Below, piece by piece: positions 17,312 to 26,340 of a stretch of 64,000 nucleotides of DNA; position 1 is the stretch's first letter; each line of letters opens with the position of its first letter. The translations under genes were made by a program, and so were the position numbers. The notes under the pieces are model-generated. The model searched no databases. It was given only the letters and a program-made list of their open reading frames with translations, and was not told the origin of the DNA. This DNA comes from Deltaproteobacteria bacterium. Its GTDB lineage: Bacteria; Myxococcota_A; UBA796; GCA-2862545. The stretch is from the NCBI GenBank assembly GCA_006226595.1, contig SBGP01000116.1, positions 1 to 64,000 on the forward strand, read 5' to 3'.

Positions 17312-17833
17312 GGGCGCTTCCGGCTCGGCGGGTTCCGCTGGCGCCGGGGTCAGCGCCTGCTCGAGGGCCGTGGCACGCGCACTCCAGTCCTCACCTTCGA
17401 GTCCGCCCTTCTTCCACTCGGTCTCGTCCTGCCACAGCAGGCCCAGCCAAGCGGCCTCCACGCCCGTGGCCTCGCGTCCCACCGTATCGACCTTCAGGGC
17501 GACGTGGCACGAGCGGCAGTTGTCGACGAGCGTGACCAGCTCCTTTGCGGCGGTGCCCGCGTCGGCGGCCTCACCGATGTTGGCGCCGCGCTCGCGCACG
17601 GCGGCGAGCAGGGGACGGAACTCGTCGGGAAGCTGCTTCACCTCGTCCTCGCGCGCGAGGGCCTTGCCTGCGGTGTGGACGGCGTCGAGGTCTCCGGCGG
17701 CGAGGGCGCGCACGGCGGCGAGCGCATCGTCCTCGTGGTCGGCCATCTCGGTCCAGCGCTCGTCGAACTCGCGCTCCCAACGGGGCCAGCAGGCGACGGC
17801 AGCGAGCGCGATCAGCGGAAGAGTGCGGTGCAT
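17291..17833 (-). CDS. Lipid-anchored monohaem c-type cytochrome
   Basis: 180 residues. The N-terminus is a lipoprotein signal (LIALAAVAC). A single haem motif CRSCH occurs near residue 107 within a four-helix-like segment, in the context D-N-C-x-x-C-H used by cytochrome c'/c556-type proteins. A Pro/Glu-rich tail of about 25 residues ends the protein. An axial Met cannot be assigned confidently. It lies 7 nt downstream of the nuclease gene in the same direction and may be co-transcribed, without an obvious functional link. Confidence 0.75.
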   Translation of the reverse strand: MHRTLPLIALAAVACWPRWEREFDERWTEMADHEDDALAAVRALAAGDLDAVHTAGKALAREDEVKQLPDEFRPLLAAVRERGANIGEAADAGTAAKELVTLVDNCRSCHVALKVDTVGREATGVEAAWLGLLWQDETEWKKGGLEGEDWSARATALEQALTPAPAEPAEPEAPSVPPEE

Positions 17834-17840
17834 CGGGGTC

Positions 17841-19193
17841 TCACAGGAGGGTGGAGAAGCCGTGGGGCGGCGCGAAGGCATTCCAGTCGAGCTCGTCCTG
17901 CAGGCGCACGCGCATCGCGTCGCGGGCCGAGGGCTCGCCGTGCACGACGTAGCAGGACTCGGGCTTGCGCATCGGTCGCAGCCACTCGAGGATCTCGCGG
18001 TAGTCGGCGTGCGCGGAGAGCGCCTCGATGCGCCGGATCTGCGCGCGAACCTGGAAGTAGCGGCCGTGGAGCTTGATCTCCTCGGCGCCGGACGTGAGCG
18101 CCTCACCCCGGGTGCCGGCGGCCTGGAAGCCAACGAAGAGCACGGTATTCGCGGGGTCTTCGAGGCGGGCGGCGAGGTGGTGGAGGATGCGTCCACCGGT
18201 CGCCATGCCGCTTGCGGAGAGCACGATCATCGGGCCCTTGGCGTGGGTGATGGCCTTGGACTGCTCGACGGTGGGGGTCGGCTGCACGAGGTCGCACATC
18301 GCCTGGCGCTCGGCGTCGGAGAGGCGGCTGTCCTCGTCGTTGGCGACGAACAGCTCGGTCGCGGAGATGGCCATCGGGCTGTCGAGGTACACGGGCACAC
18401 GCGGGATCGTGCCGGCGGCCATGCCCTTGGCGAGCTCGTGGAGCACCATCTGCGAGCGACCCACCGCGAATGCCGGGATGAGGAGCACGCCGCCACGGGC
18501 GTTGGTGTCGCGGACGACCTCGGCGAGCTCCTGGGCCGTGTCCACCTCGGGGTGGCGGCGATTGCCGTAGGTGGACTCGACGACGACGACATCGGCGTCC
18601 TGCATGCGCTCGGGCGGCTTGAGCAGGGGATCGCTGGCGCGCCCGACATCGCCGGAGAAGCTGATGCTGCGCCGTCCGTCGCTGACGTGCACGCTGCTCG
18701 CGCCGAGGATGTGGCCAGCGCGGGAGAAGCGGATGGTGAGGTCGCCGACCTGCACGTCCTCGTGACGGGGCACGGCCTCGAAGTACTTGAGGGCCGCGAG
18801 CGCTTCGTCGCTGGTGTACAGCGGCTCCGCCGGACGATGGCGGGTGGCGCCGATGCGGTTGAGGAACTTCGCCTGCTCCTCCTGCAGGTGTCCGCTGTCG
18901 GGAAGCAGGATGCGGGCGAGGTCGCGGGTGCCCGTGGTGCACAGGATCTTGCCGCGGAAGCGCCCGCGTCGCGTGAGCACGGGCACGTAGCCGGAGTGGT
19001 CGAGGTGAGCGTGGGTGAGCACCACCGCGTCCAGGCTGTCGGTCTTGACGGGAAAGCGGTCCCAGTTGCGGGAGCGCAGGGACTTCACGCCCTGGAACAG
19101 ACCGCAGTCGACGAGGATGCGGGTGCGCTCGGTCTCGACCAGGAACTTGGAGCCGGTGACCGTGTCGGTCGCGCCGTAGAACGTGAGCTTCAT
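17841..19193 (-). CDS. MBL-fold beta-CASP RNA-metallohydrolase
   Basis: 450 residues of the CPSF73/Ysh1-like metallo-beta-lactamase family that cuts RNA. The zinc site is evident: HAHLDHSG (about residues 61-68), a GHILG-type His, SGD near 183, SAHAD near 395 and HGE near 425. The beta-CASP insert lies between the SGD and SAHAD motifs. The start at 19193 (MKLTFYG) is the family's usual beginning; the upstream extension to 19349 is Arg/Pro-rich shadow sequence. A role in RNA processing or decay is inferred from the family. Confidence 0.9.
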   Translation of the reverse strand: MKLTFYGATDTVTGSKFLVETERTRILVDCGLFQGVKSLRSRNWDRFPVKTDSLDAVVLTHAHLDHSGYVPVLTRRGRFRGKILCTTGTRDLARILLPDSGHLQEEQAKFLNRIGATRHRPAEPLYTSDEALAALKYFEAVPRHEDVQVGDLTIRFSRAGHILGASSVHVSDGRRSISFSGDVGRASDPLLKPPERMQDADVVVVESTYGNRRHPEVDTAQELAEVVRDTNARGGVLLIPAFAVGRSQMVLHELAKGMAAGTIPRVPVYLDSPMAISATELFVANDEDSRLSDAERQAMCDLVQPTPTVEQSKAITHAKGPMIVLSASGMATGGRILHHLAARLEDPANTVLFVGFQAAGTRGEALTSGAEEIKLHGRYFQVRAQIRRIEALSAHADYREILEWLRPMRKPESCYVVHGEPSARDAMRVRLQDELDWNAFAPPHGFSTLL

Positions 19194-19408
19194 GGGACCT
19201 CGGGACTCCACGGTACCGCGTGCGGGCCCCTGGCAGGGAGGCTGCGGGCACGGCTGGCCGACGAGCGGGCGTCGAGCTACGGGTGAGCAGGGTCGCAGGG
19301 GGCGGCCTGTCCCGCCAAAGACGACGTCTCCCTCTCGATACCGACCCATCCGAGACGCGCTGCGTCTTTCCCTGGCTCACGCGGGACGCCACACTCTGGG
19401 AGAGACCC

Positions 19409-19894
19409 ATGAACGCCCTCGATGAAGTGAAGACGCGCGCCGCGCTCCTGCACAAGGCCGCGCTGCGCGGCGATGCGGACGCGCTTCGCGCTCTACCGAC
19501 CGACCCTCGGCGCAAACATGCGCTCGAGGCCGTGGCCCGACGCCTCGGCTTCCGGCACTACCGCCACGCGCATGCTGTGCTCACCGGGGAGGCGAGCGAG
19601 CTCGGCTGGGGCAAGCTGCTCGTGCCTGGTCATGGCGGCGGCTTCCTCAACCACTGGTTCGCGGACCACGAGGAGGCCACGGCGCACTTGCGCGCCTCCG
19701 GCGGCTACCTGCTCGGCTATGCGCAGCAGTACGTGGTCGTTGGCGAGACCTACGTCGAGGACGTGCTCGGTCTCGACCCGGAGGCACCCGAGTGGTGGAC
19801 CCTCGGCTGGGACTGGACGAACCCGGGCGGCGCGGAGGCGCGGCGCACGCTGTACGCGGCACTGCTTGTGGCCCGTCGGCCCGTGGCCTGCTGA
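19409..19894 (+). CDS. Hypothetical protein, 161 residues
   Basis: Soluble protein with a GGGAGAG site before the ATG. The N-terminal half is helical and basic (RRLGFRHYRHAHAVL). The C-terminal half is aromatic-rich with a compact motif GETYVEDVLGLDPEAPEWW and GWDWTNPGG. I do not recognise the family, but the aromatic and Gly-rich motifs look conserved and not random. It is divergent from the nuclease gene (about 215 bp between starts) and followed directly by a strong hairpin. Confidence 0.6.
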   Translation: MNALDEVKTRAALLHKAALRGDADALRALPTDPRRKHALEAVARRLGFRHYRHAHAVLTGEASELGWGKLLVPGHGGGFLNHWFADHEEATAHLRASGGYLLGYAQQYVVVGETYVEDVLGLDPEAPEWWTLGWDWTNPGGAEARRTLYAALLVARRPVAC

Positions 19895-19899
19895 TCTAC

Positions 19900-19931
19900 C
19901 CGGGGTGCCGGGCGATCACCCGGCGCCCCGG
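19900..19931. terminator. Strong terminator hairpin
   Basis: A 13-bp stem (19900-19912 with 19919-19931, one G-U pair) around a 6-nt loop, starting 6 nt after the stop of the upstream gene. It also covers the stop codon of the convergent EamA gene. On the + strand transcript the stem is unbroken; on the - strand transcript the same position is an A-C mismatch. It has no U-tract. Confidence 0.6.
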
Positions 19932-20769
19932 CGCTTTCCGAGGACCCCGACCGCGATGCTCCCGAGGATGACCACGCTTGCCGCCACGAGACGCGCGGTG
20001 ACCGTCTCCCCGAGGAGCAACACGCCGCCGGTCGCGGCAATCGCGGGCACGGAGAGCTGGACCAGGGCTGCACGGGTCGCGCTGAGGTCGCGGAGCGCGA
20101 GGTACCAGATGGCGTAGCCGAGCCCGGAGGTGATGCCGCCCGAGAGGCTGGCCCACACCAGACCCATGGGCTCGGCGTGCAGCCAGGGAATCGCGAGCAG
20201 GGACACGGGGACGACGTAGGCGGCGCCGCGCGCGAAGGCAGCAGCGACCACGGCGGTGGGCTCGCCCTGGCCCTTTCCGGCCAACGAATACAGGCCCCAG
20301 CCCACCCCCGCGAGCAGCATCAGGGCAGCCTGGGCCGGAGGCGGCGCGGAGACGCCAGGGGACACGAGGTACACCACTCCCGCGGAGGCGCCGAGCAGGG
20401 CGAGCCACTCTTGTGGCGACGGGCGCTCGCCGGCACGCATGCCGAGGCCGATCATCGTGATCTGCACGCCGCCGAAGAGCAGCAGGGCGCCAGTGCCGGT
20501 GTCGAGGGCGACGTAGGCGAGCGAGAAGGGCAGGCGTAGAGCACGAGCATGCCTGCGCGCCGCCAGTCCGCTGCGCCCGCCCGGTACGTGGTCTGGCGGG
20601 TGAGCGCCCACAGCACGGCGGCACCGGTGGTGAGGCGGAGCGCGGTGAAGCCGATGGGGTCGATGGAGCCCCCGGCGAGCGCCAGGCGGCAGAGCACCGA
20701 GTTCGCCGCGAACGCGAGCATCGCGAGCACAGTGAGGGTGGCGACGAGCTGGGCGGATCTGCCGGACAT
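19916..20769 (-). pseudogene. EamA/DMT-family transporter, frameshifted
   Basis: Ten-helix drug/metabolite transporter that reads in two frames. From the ATG at 20769 about 79 residues are typical of an EamA N-terminus (AFAANSVLCRLAL ... GFTALRLTTGA). The frame then breaks at about 20531-20537, and the remaining family-typical sequence (LPFSLAYVALDTGTGALL, TSGLGYAIWYLALR, LLLGETVT) continues one frame over to the stop at 19916. The break falls where TACGCC-TGCCC lacks one C needed to stay in frame. It could be a recent loss of function or a one-base sequencing/assembly error. Without the shift the product would be about 284 residues. Confidence 0.8.
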
Positions 20770-20819
20770 CTGTGGGTCGTACCACGGGGGAGAGTGCAGG
20801 ACGCGCGAGCGACGGACCA

Positions 20820-21036
20820 GGGCTCTGACCCCGGTGGAGGGTCTGACCCCGGTGGAGGGTCTGACCCCGTTGGGGGGTCTGACCCCGTTGGGGGGTCTGA
20901 CCCCAGTGAAGGGTCTGACCCCATTGGAGGGTCTGACCCCGTTGGGGGGTCTGACCCCGCTGAGGGGTCAGACCCCGTGGCTGGCATGGGCAAGGTTCCG
21001 AGCTCGTTTTGGGCTGTTTTGAAAACGGCTCCCCAA
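20820..21036. repeat. 18-bp-period palindrome array R2 (9 units)
   Basis: Nine units with cores beginning at 20823, 20841, 20859, 20877, 20895, 20913, 20931, 20949 and 20967, an exact 18-bp period. The first is a variant (CTCTGAC), units 2-8 have central T and the ninth has central A. Forty bases past the array is the reverse complement of TTGGGGAGnnGTTTTCAAAA (21017-21036), a motif shared with array R4. The 460-bp gap between the EamA gene and nuoA (20770-21230) holds this array. The stretch 21040-21230 must contain the nuo promoter, but I cannot place a convincing -35/-10. Confidence 0.85.
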
Positions 21037-21230
21037 TAGGCGACGGTACTGAGGCCGACCTGGCATGTGACGCGGTCCACGCCGCCTGTTTTTGCGGGGG
21101 GCCACATCGCGGTTCATCCCTCGCCGCGCCCGGTCTGACCGAATGAGCTTCCATTCAGTCAGCATTCCCAGATCCGCCGGCTTGTCCCTGCGTTTCGCCC
21201 GTCGTACCCTCCGGTCTCCGCGGGAGGCGC

Positions 21231-21593
21231 ATGCAAGAAGAGTGGCTGTCCGCGCTGGTCTTTCTGGGACTGGCGTTCATGGTGCCCATGTCGATGCTCA
21301 TCGGCGCCGCCATTCTCCGCGTGCGCGCGAAGACCAACGTCGAGGCGAAGTACGACACCTACGAGTGTGGCGAGGAGCCCGATGGTCCCGCCTGGGTGCG
21401 CTTCCATCCGCGCTACTACATCGTCGCCCTCGTCTTCGTGCTCTTCGACGTCGAGGCCGCGTTCCTGTTTCCGTGGGCCCTGACGCTGCGCGACCTGGGC
21501 ATGCTCGCGCTCATCGAGATGTTCGTCTTCGTCGGCATCCTGTTCATCGGCTGGGCGTACGCGGTGCGCAAGGGAGCGCTCGAATGGCAGTAG
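21231..21593 (+). CDS. nuoA: Complex I subunit NuoA
   Basis: Membrane subunit of proton-pumping NADH:quinone-type oxidoreductase (complex I), 120 residues with three transmembrane helices. The family motif YECGEEPDGPAWVRFHPRYYIVALVFVLFDVEAAFLFPW (about residues 43-81) holds the conserved Cys-Gly loop and the acidic DVE pair at the quinone-channel end. A GGGAGG site precedes the ATG. First gene of an eleven-gene operon; its stop overlaps the nuoB start by 10 nt. Confidence 0.96.
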   Translation: MQEEWLSALVFLGLAFMVPMSMLIGAAILRVRAKTNVEAKYDTYECGEEPDGPAWVRFHPRYYIVALVFVLFDVEAAFLFPWALTLRDLGMLALIEMFVFVGILFIGWAYAVRKGALEWQ

Positions 21594-22336
21594 ACGAGGG
21601 CTCCCGGAACTACGAGCACCCGGCCTACGACTACATGGAGCGCATGCCGGGCCTGTCGCTCGCCATGACCACGGTCGACAAGGTGCTCGAGTGGTCCGCG
21701 ACGAACAGCCTGTGGATCTTCCCGATGGCGACGAGCTGCTGCGCCATCGAGTTCATCTCTTCGGCGGCCGCCCGCGTCGACATCGACCAGATCGGCTCGG
21801 TTGTGCGCCCCACGCCGCGTCACTGCGACGTGATGATCGTCGCCGGCACCATCACCGTGAAGATGGCGCCGCGCGTGAAGAAGCTCTGGGAGCAGATGCC
21901 CGAGCCCAAGTGGTGCATCGCCATGGGCAGCTGCGCCATCAGCGGTGACTTCTACCGAGACATCTACTCTGTGGTGCCGGGCATCGACACCGTGGTGCCG
22001 GTGGACGTGTACATCCCCGGCTGCCCACCGAACGCCGACCAGGTGCTCCACGGCCTCGAGCGCCTGCAGGCCATGATCCGCTCGGACCGCGCGGGCGGCG
22101 GCATGCCCCGCGAGGAGCGCCCCGAGACCGCGAAGATGATCAACCCGGAAAACCGGCGCGTCGGCGACCCGGAGCGCGACCCCTCGCTGACCGATGCGCA
22201 GCACGACGCGAGTCGCAACCTCGGCGTCGGCGCCAACTCCGACCGCACCCGTGATGCCCGTCCGATCGGGGACATCGCGGAGGACGAGGCCGCGGACGTG
22301 CGCGGCTCGGTCGACGACCTCGAGGAGGGCGCATGA
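21584..22336 (+). CDS. nuoB: Complex I subunit NuoB with long C-terminal tail
   Basis: Peripheral-arm subunit that holds the terminal 4Fe-4S cluster N2. The ligands are visible in [16 protein letters not shown] and [11 protein letters not shown]. The start chosen is the ATG at 21584 (MAVDEG), which overlaps nuoA; the frame running in from 21092 is not coding. At 250 residues it is longer than the usual 160-180. The extra 70 or so residues after the conserved core are hydrophilic and acidic ([30 protein letters not shown]) with no recognisable domain. The stop overlaps nuoC (ATGA). Confidence 0.96.
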   Translation: MAVDEGSRNYEHPAYDYMERMPGLSLAMTTVDKVLEWSATNSLWIFPMATSCCAIEFISSAAARVDIDQIGSVVRPTPRHCDVMIVAGTITVKMAPRVKKLWEQMPEPKWCIAMGSCAISGDFYRDIYSVVPGIDTVVPVDVYIPGCPPNADQVLHGLERLQAMIRSDRAGGGMPREERPETAKMINPENRRVGDPERDPSLTDAQHDASRNLGVGANSDRTRDARPIGDIAEDEAADVRGSVDDLEEGA

Positions 22337-22815
22337 GCGCGTGGGAAGCCCTTCGCGAGCGCTTCGATCTCCCCGAGGAACCCTCCGCGGAGGAGCCGCC
22401 GGTCATCGACGTCTCTCGCCACGTCGAGATGGCCGCCGCCCTCAAGGAATTCGGCTTCACGATGTACGTCACCGTGTGCGCGACCCACTTCCCCGAGGAG
22501 GCGCCCAAGGCGAAGAAGGGCGAGGACCCGCCGCCGCCGATTCCCGAGCACTGGGAGGTCGCGACCGTGCTCCGTCGTCCTGGCGCGCGCAGCGAGACCT
22601 TCGCGTGGCGCGTGTCCGTCGAGCGGCCCGTCGTGCCCACCCTGTTCCCACTGTTCGCCGGCGCGGACTGGCAAGAGCGCGAGCAGTACGACCTCGTCGG
22701 CGTGATCTTCGAGGGCCACCCGGATCTGCGCCGGCTGATGATGCCCGAGGACTGGGACGGCCACCCGCTCCGCAAGGACTACGCCATCGACACGCGGGTG
22801 CACCCATGGCGGTGA
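22333..22815 (+). CDS. nuoC: Complex I subunit NuoC
   Basis: 30-kDa-type subunit of the complex I connecting arm, 160 residues. The C-terminal signature [19 protein letters not shown] with [11 protein letters not shown] is the classic NuoC motif that packs against NuoD. It is a free-standing protein here (not fused to NuoD as in E. coli), with an inserted acidic/Lys-rich loop around residue 60. It begins in an ATGA overlap with nuoB and ends 4 nt before nuoD. Confidence 0.95.
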   Translation: MSAWEALRERFDLPEEPSAEEPPVIDVSRHVEMAAALKEFGFTMYVTVCATHFPEEAPKAKKGEDPPPPIPEHWEVATVLRRPGARSETFAWRVSVERPVVPTLFPLFAGADWQEREQYDLVGVIFEGHPDLRRLMMPEDWDGHPLRKDYAIDTRVHPWR

Positions 22816-22819
22816 ACCC

Positions 22820-24007
22820 ATGACGGCGCCACACTTTCCGCCTCGTGTCGATCCGCACATGGACATCGAGGACTACGACCCCGACGCCGACCTGATGGCG
22901 TTGAACATGGGGCCGCAGCACCCGTCCACCCACGGCGTGTTCCGCATCAAGCTCATCCTCGACGGCGAGCGCATCGTCAAGGCGGTGCCGTACCCTGGCT
23001 ACCTGCACCGCGGCGTCGAGAAGCTCTGTGAGAAGCTGACCTACGTCCAGATCACGCCGATCTTCGACAAGCACGACTACGTCGCGCCGATGACCAACGA
23101 GCAGGCCATCAACATGGCCTTCGAGAAGCTCCTCGGTCTCGAGGTCCCGCAGCGCGCCAAGGTCCTGCGCACCATCCTTGCGGAACTCCAGCGCATCGCC
23201 AGTCACCTGCTGTGGCTGGGCACGTTCACGCTCGACATCGGCGGCACCATCGGCGGCGGCGCCTCGCTGATGATGTACACCTTCCGCGAGCGCGAGCTCA
23301 TCCTCGACCTGTTCGAGGCGCTCACCGGCTGCCGCTTCCACTACAACACCCACTGCCCGGGCGGGAACCGCCACGACGTGCCCGAGGGCTGGGAGACGGT
23401 GGTGCGCCACGTGATGGACACCATCGAGCCGCGCATCGACGAGTACGAGGCGATCTGCGACTCCGAGATCTTCCTCATGCGCACCGAAGGGGTCGGGCTG
23501 ATCTCGCCGGACCTCGCGCTCGAGACCGGACAGAGCGGGCCCGTGCTCCGCGCCAGCGGCATCGACCACGACCTTCGCCGGGACGCGCCCTACCACGCCT
23601 ACGACCAGGTCCAGGTGCGGGTGCACGTCGAGACCGCCGGCGACTGCCTCGCTCGCTACAAGGTCCGGGTCGCCGAGATGCGCGAGTCCATCCGCCTCGT
23701 GCGCGAGCTGCTCGGTCTGCTCGAGCCCGGTCCCATCGTCGGCAGCAAGCCCATCAAGAGCCTCGTCCAGTTCAAGGCCAGCGGCGGCCAGGTCTACGTC
23801 GGCATCGAGACCCCCCGCGGCGAGCTCGGTACCTACCTCGTCGGGGGAGGGGACCAGCGCGGTGCCGCCCCCTACCGCTGCAAGATCCGCCCGCCCTCGC
23901 TGCACGCGATGAGCGTGCTGCCCTACGTCCTCCCGGGACACCAGGTGAGTGACGTCGTCACCATCCTCGGTTCCCTCGATCCCATCATGGGCGAGGTCGA
24001 CCGCTGA
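22820..24007 (+). CDS. nuoD: Complex I subunit NuoD
   Basis: 49-kDa subunit, 395 residues, forming the quinone-binding cavity with NuoB. It carries NMGPQHPSTHGV near residue 29, the conserved PYPGYLHRGVEKL, ASHLLWLG and the C-terminal motif PSLHAMSVLPYVLPGHQVSDVVTILGSLDPIMGEVDR. The fold is derived from the [NiFe]-hydrogenase large subunit but lacks the hydrogenase metal Cys pairs, as expected for complex I. The stop overlaps the nuoH start by one base (TGATG). Confidence 0.97.
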   Translation: MTAPHFPPRVDPHMDIEDYDPDADLMALNMGPQHPSTHGVFRIKLILDGERIVKAVPYPGYLHRGVEKLCEKLTYVQITPIFDKHDYVAPMTNEQAINMAFEKLLGLEVPQRAKVLRTILAELQRIASHLLWLGTFTLDIGGTIGGGASLMMYTFRERELILDLFEALTGCRFHYNTHCPGGNRHDVPEGWETVVRHVMDTIEPRIDEYEAICDSEIFLMRTEGVGLISPDLALETGQSGPVLRASGIDHDLRRDAPYHAYDQVQVRVHVETAGDCLARYKVRVAEMRESIRLVRELLGLLEPGPIVGSKPIKSLVQFKASGGQVYVGIETPRGELGTYLVGGGDQRGAAPYRCKIRPPSLHAMSVLPYVLPGHQVSDVVTILGSLDPIMGEVDR

Positions 24008-25038
24008 TGCTCGACAACCCCATCGTCTGGGCCTTCGCGATCGGCGGACCGCTGATCACCTTCCTCATGGGGGGTGGTGCGGTGGCCACGTGGTGGGAGC
24101 GCCGCTTCGCCGGCAAGATGCAGACCCGCTTCGGCCCGAACCGCGTGGGCCCTCAGGGCATCCTCCAGCCCGTCGCCGACGCATTCAAGATGATGCAGAA
24201 GGAGGACATCGTCCCGAGGGCGGCGGACCGCACGCTGTTCAACCTCGCCCCGATCTTCCCGCCCTTCCTCGTCATCGCCAGTGCTGCGGTGATTCCCTTC
24301 GCCGCGACCGTCGATGCCACCGGCAAGTACGACCCGACCGGCGCCGTGGCCGAGCTCGACATCGGCATCCTCTGGGTGCTGTCGATGGCCGGGCTCATGG
24401 TGTTCCCGATCTGGGTCGCCGGGTGGTCCGCGAACAACAAGTACACGCTGCTCTCCGGCATGCGCATGGTCGCCCAGGGCATCTCCTACGAGATCCCGAT
24501 GGTCCTGTGCGCGCTGATTCCCGTGATCTACGCGGGCAGCCTGTCGCTGTCGGACATCGTCGCCTACCAGCACGAGCACGGGTGGATCGCGCTGTCGCTG
24601 TCGCCGTCGATGTTCGTCGGGGCGGCCGCGATGCTGCTGTTCTTCCTCACCTCGCTGGCCGAGGCGAACCGCATTCCCTTCGACATCCCCGAGGCCGAGA
24701 GCGAGCTCATCGCCGGCGTCATGGTCGAGTACACGGGCATCAAGTTCGGCATCTTCATGCTTGCCGAGTACCTGCACACCATCGTCGCTGCCGCCCTGAC
24801 CTCGGCGCTGTTCCTGGGCGGGCCGTCGCCGCTGTTCGGGCCGGCCGGGCCCATCGCCGGGCTCATCTGGATGCTCGGCAAGACCCTGGTGCTCTTCGTG
24901 CTGATCTACTGGCTGCGGTGGTCGCTGTACCGCTTCCGCAGTGATCAGCTCATGGACCTGTGCTGGAAGGTCCTCGTTCCCATGTCGCTGCTGCTCGTCA
25001 TGCTGGCGGCGCTGATGGTCGCGGGAGGCTTCGCATGA
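24007..25038 (+). CDS. nuoH: Complex I subunit NuoH
   Basis: Integral membrane subunit, 343 residues, about eight helices, linking the quinone site to the proton-pumping arm. Diagnostic motifs are RFGPNRVGPQGILQPVADAFK near residue 41 and FDIPEAESELIAGVMVEYTGIKFGIFMLAEY in the middle, with the conserved Glu cluster of the E-channel. It begins in the nuoD stop and overlaps nuoI by 4 nt (ATGA). Confidence 0.97.
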   Translation: MLDNPIVWAFAIGGPLITFLMGGGAVATWWERRFAGKMQTRFGPNRVGPQGILQPVADAFKMMQKEDIVPRAADRTLFNLAPIFPPFLVIASAAVIPFAATVDATGKYDPTGAVAELDIGILWVLSMAGLMVFPIWVAGWSANNKYTLLSGMRMVAQGISYEIPMVLCALIPVIYAGSLSLSDIVAYQHEHGWIALSLSPSMFVGAAAMLLFFLTSLAEANRIPFDIPEAESELIAGVMVEYTGIKFGIFMLAEYLHTIVAAALTSALFLGGPSPLFGPAGPIAGLIWMLGKTLVLFVLIYWLRWSLYRFRSDQLMDLCWKVLVPMSLLLVMLAALMVAGGFA

Positions 25039-25550
25039 GGCGCTCGCTGTCCCTGCGGTGGATCTGGCAGAGCCTCAAGGCGCTCGGGGTCACGGGCAAG
25101 CACGTGCTCTTCGAGCCGCGCACCACCGAGGGCATCCGCTCGGCCGAGTCCCGCGCGCCGCGCTACCGCGCCTCCTTCGCGCTGGTCCACGACGAGCACG
25201 GAGAGGAGGCGTGCATCGGCTGCTCGCTGTGCGAGAAGATCTGCCCCTCGACGGTGATCACCGTCGTCCCTGGCGGAAAGGTCGAGTCGCCGGCCACCGG
25301 CAAGAAGCGCGGCACGCTCGAGGACTTCACCCTCGACCTGCAGGCCTGCATCATCTGCGAGCTCTGTGTGCAGGTGTGCCCGGTCGACGCCATCGTCATG
25401 GTCCGCGAGCAGGAGACCCCCGGCTACAGCCGCGAGGATCTGGTGCTCACCATGGACAAGCTGTACGCCAACGAACACGACAAGCCCCGGTACTGGGGAA
25501 GCGGCAGCGCGCTCATGGAGATGCAGGACCCGAAGAAGGAGGTCGGATGA
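25035..25550 (+). CDS. nuoI: Complex I subunit NuoI
   Basis: Ferredoxin-like subunit carrying clusters N6a and N6b, 171 residues from the ATG at 25035. The frame also opens upstream inside nuoH, but the overlap start fits the operon pattern. Two 4Fe-4S motifs are complete: CIGCSLCEKICP and CIICELCVQVCP. An amphipathic N-terminus (residues 1-25) would lie on the membrane. It overlaps nuoJ by 4 nt. Confidence 0.95.
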   Translation: MRRSLSLRWIWQSLKALGVTGKHVLFEPRTTEGIRSAESRAPRYRASFALVHDEHGEEACIGCSLCEKICPSTVITVVPGGKVESPATGKKRGTLEDFTLDLQACIICELCVQVCPVDAIVMVREQETPGYSREDLVLTMDKLYANEHDKPRYWGSGSALMEMQDPKKEVG

Positions 25551-26050
25551 GCCCGCTCATCGGCTTCGGCCTCGTCGCCGGCTTCCTGCTCGCTTCCGCG
25601 GTGATGGTCGTGCGCAGCGACAACCTCGTGCACAGCGTGCTGTGGCTGTCGGTCGTGCTCGTGCTCACCGCGGTCGTGTTCATCCTGCTGGGCGCGACCT
25701 TCCTCGGCGGCATCCAGATCATCCTCTACACCGGCGGCGTGATCACGCTGATGCTGTTCGGCATCATGCTCACCGGCAAGCAGGACACCGTGGAGATCCC
25801 GAACCCCTCCGAGGGCCACCTCGCCGGAGCGGGCGCGGCACTCGCGTTTCTGGTGCCCACGCTGTCGGCGATCTGGGCCACCGACTTCGGGCCCGACAAG
25901 GGCCTGCCGCCGGTGACCGCCAAGCACATCGGAACGGCGGTGCTCGGCCCGCACCTCGTCGCGTTCGAGGCGCTGTCGGTGCTGCTGCTCGCCGCCATGA
26001 TCGGCGCCATCGTGCTCGCGCGGCGCAGTGATCCGGGGGAGGGCCGATGA
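25547..26050 (+). CDS. nuoJ: Complex I subunit NuoJ
   Basis: Membrane subunit of 167 residues with five predicted helices. The third helix carries IQIILYTGGVITLMLFGIML, the NuoJ hallmark whose pi-bulge takes part in coupling. It has ATGA overlaps with both nuoI and nuoK. No unusual insertions. Confidence 0.95.
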   Translation: MSPLIGFGLVAGFLLASAVMVVRSDNLVHSVLWLSVVLVLTAVVFILLGATFLGGIQIILYTGGVITLMLFGIMLTGKQDTVEIPNPSEGHLAGAGAALAFLVPTLSAIWATDFGPDKGLPPVTAKHIGTAVLGPHLVAFEALSVLLLAAMIGAIVLARRSDPGEGR

Positions 26051-26340
26051 TCCATTGGGTCCTCACCGTCGCCGCGGTGCTGTTCGCCCTGGGCATCTAC
26101 GGGGTGAGCACGCGCAAGAACGCCGTCGGCATCCTGCTCTCCGTCGAGCTCATGGCCAACGCGGTGAACCTCAACCTCGTCGGCTTCGGCATGCGCGCGG
26201 GGGACAGCGCCCACGTGTTCGTGCTCTTCGCCATCGCGCTCACCGTCGCCGAGGTCGTCGTCGGCCTGGCGCTGGTCGTGCTGCTCTACCGCACGCGCAA
26301 GAACGTGCTCATCGACCTGGCCTCGGAGCTGCGCGGATGA
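26047..26340 (+). CDS. nuoK: Complex I subunit NuoK
   Basis: Small membrane subunit of 97 residues with three helices. It keeps the conserved membrane Glu residues (LLSVELMANAVNLNLVGF and VAEVVVGLALVVLLYR) that form part of the proton path. It ends in an ATGA overlap with nuoL. Confidence 0.95.
   Translation: MIHWVLTVAAVLFALGIYGVSTRKNAVGILLSVELMANAVNLNLVGFGMRAGDSAHVFVLFAIALTVAEVVVGLALVVLLYRTRKNVLIDLASELRG

Noticed and set aside
20794-21039. Open frames through the palindrome arrays giving Gly-Ser-Asp-Pro repeats
   Set aside because: An 18-bp period equals six codons and the unit has no stop, so frames stay open on both strands. No ribosome-binding site or conserved flank supports translation, and the same happens in all four arrays in unrelated frames.
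24960-25034. Longer NuoI start inside nuoH
   Set aside because: The added 25 residues are hydrophobic and read from the nuoH coding sequence; the ATGA start at 25035 matches all neighbouring junctions.
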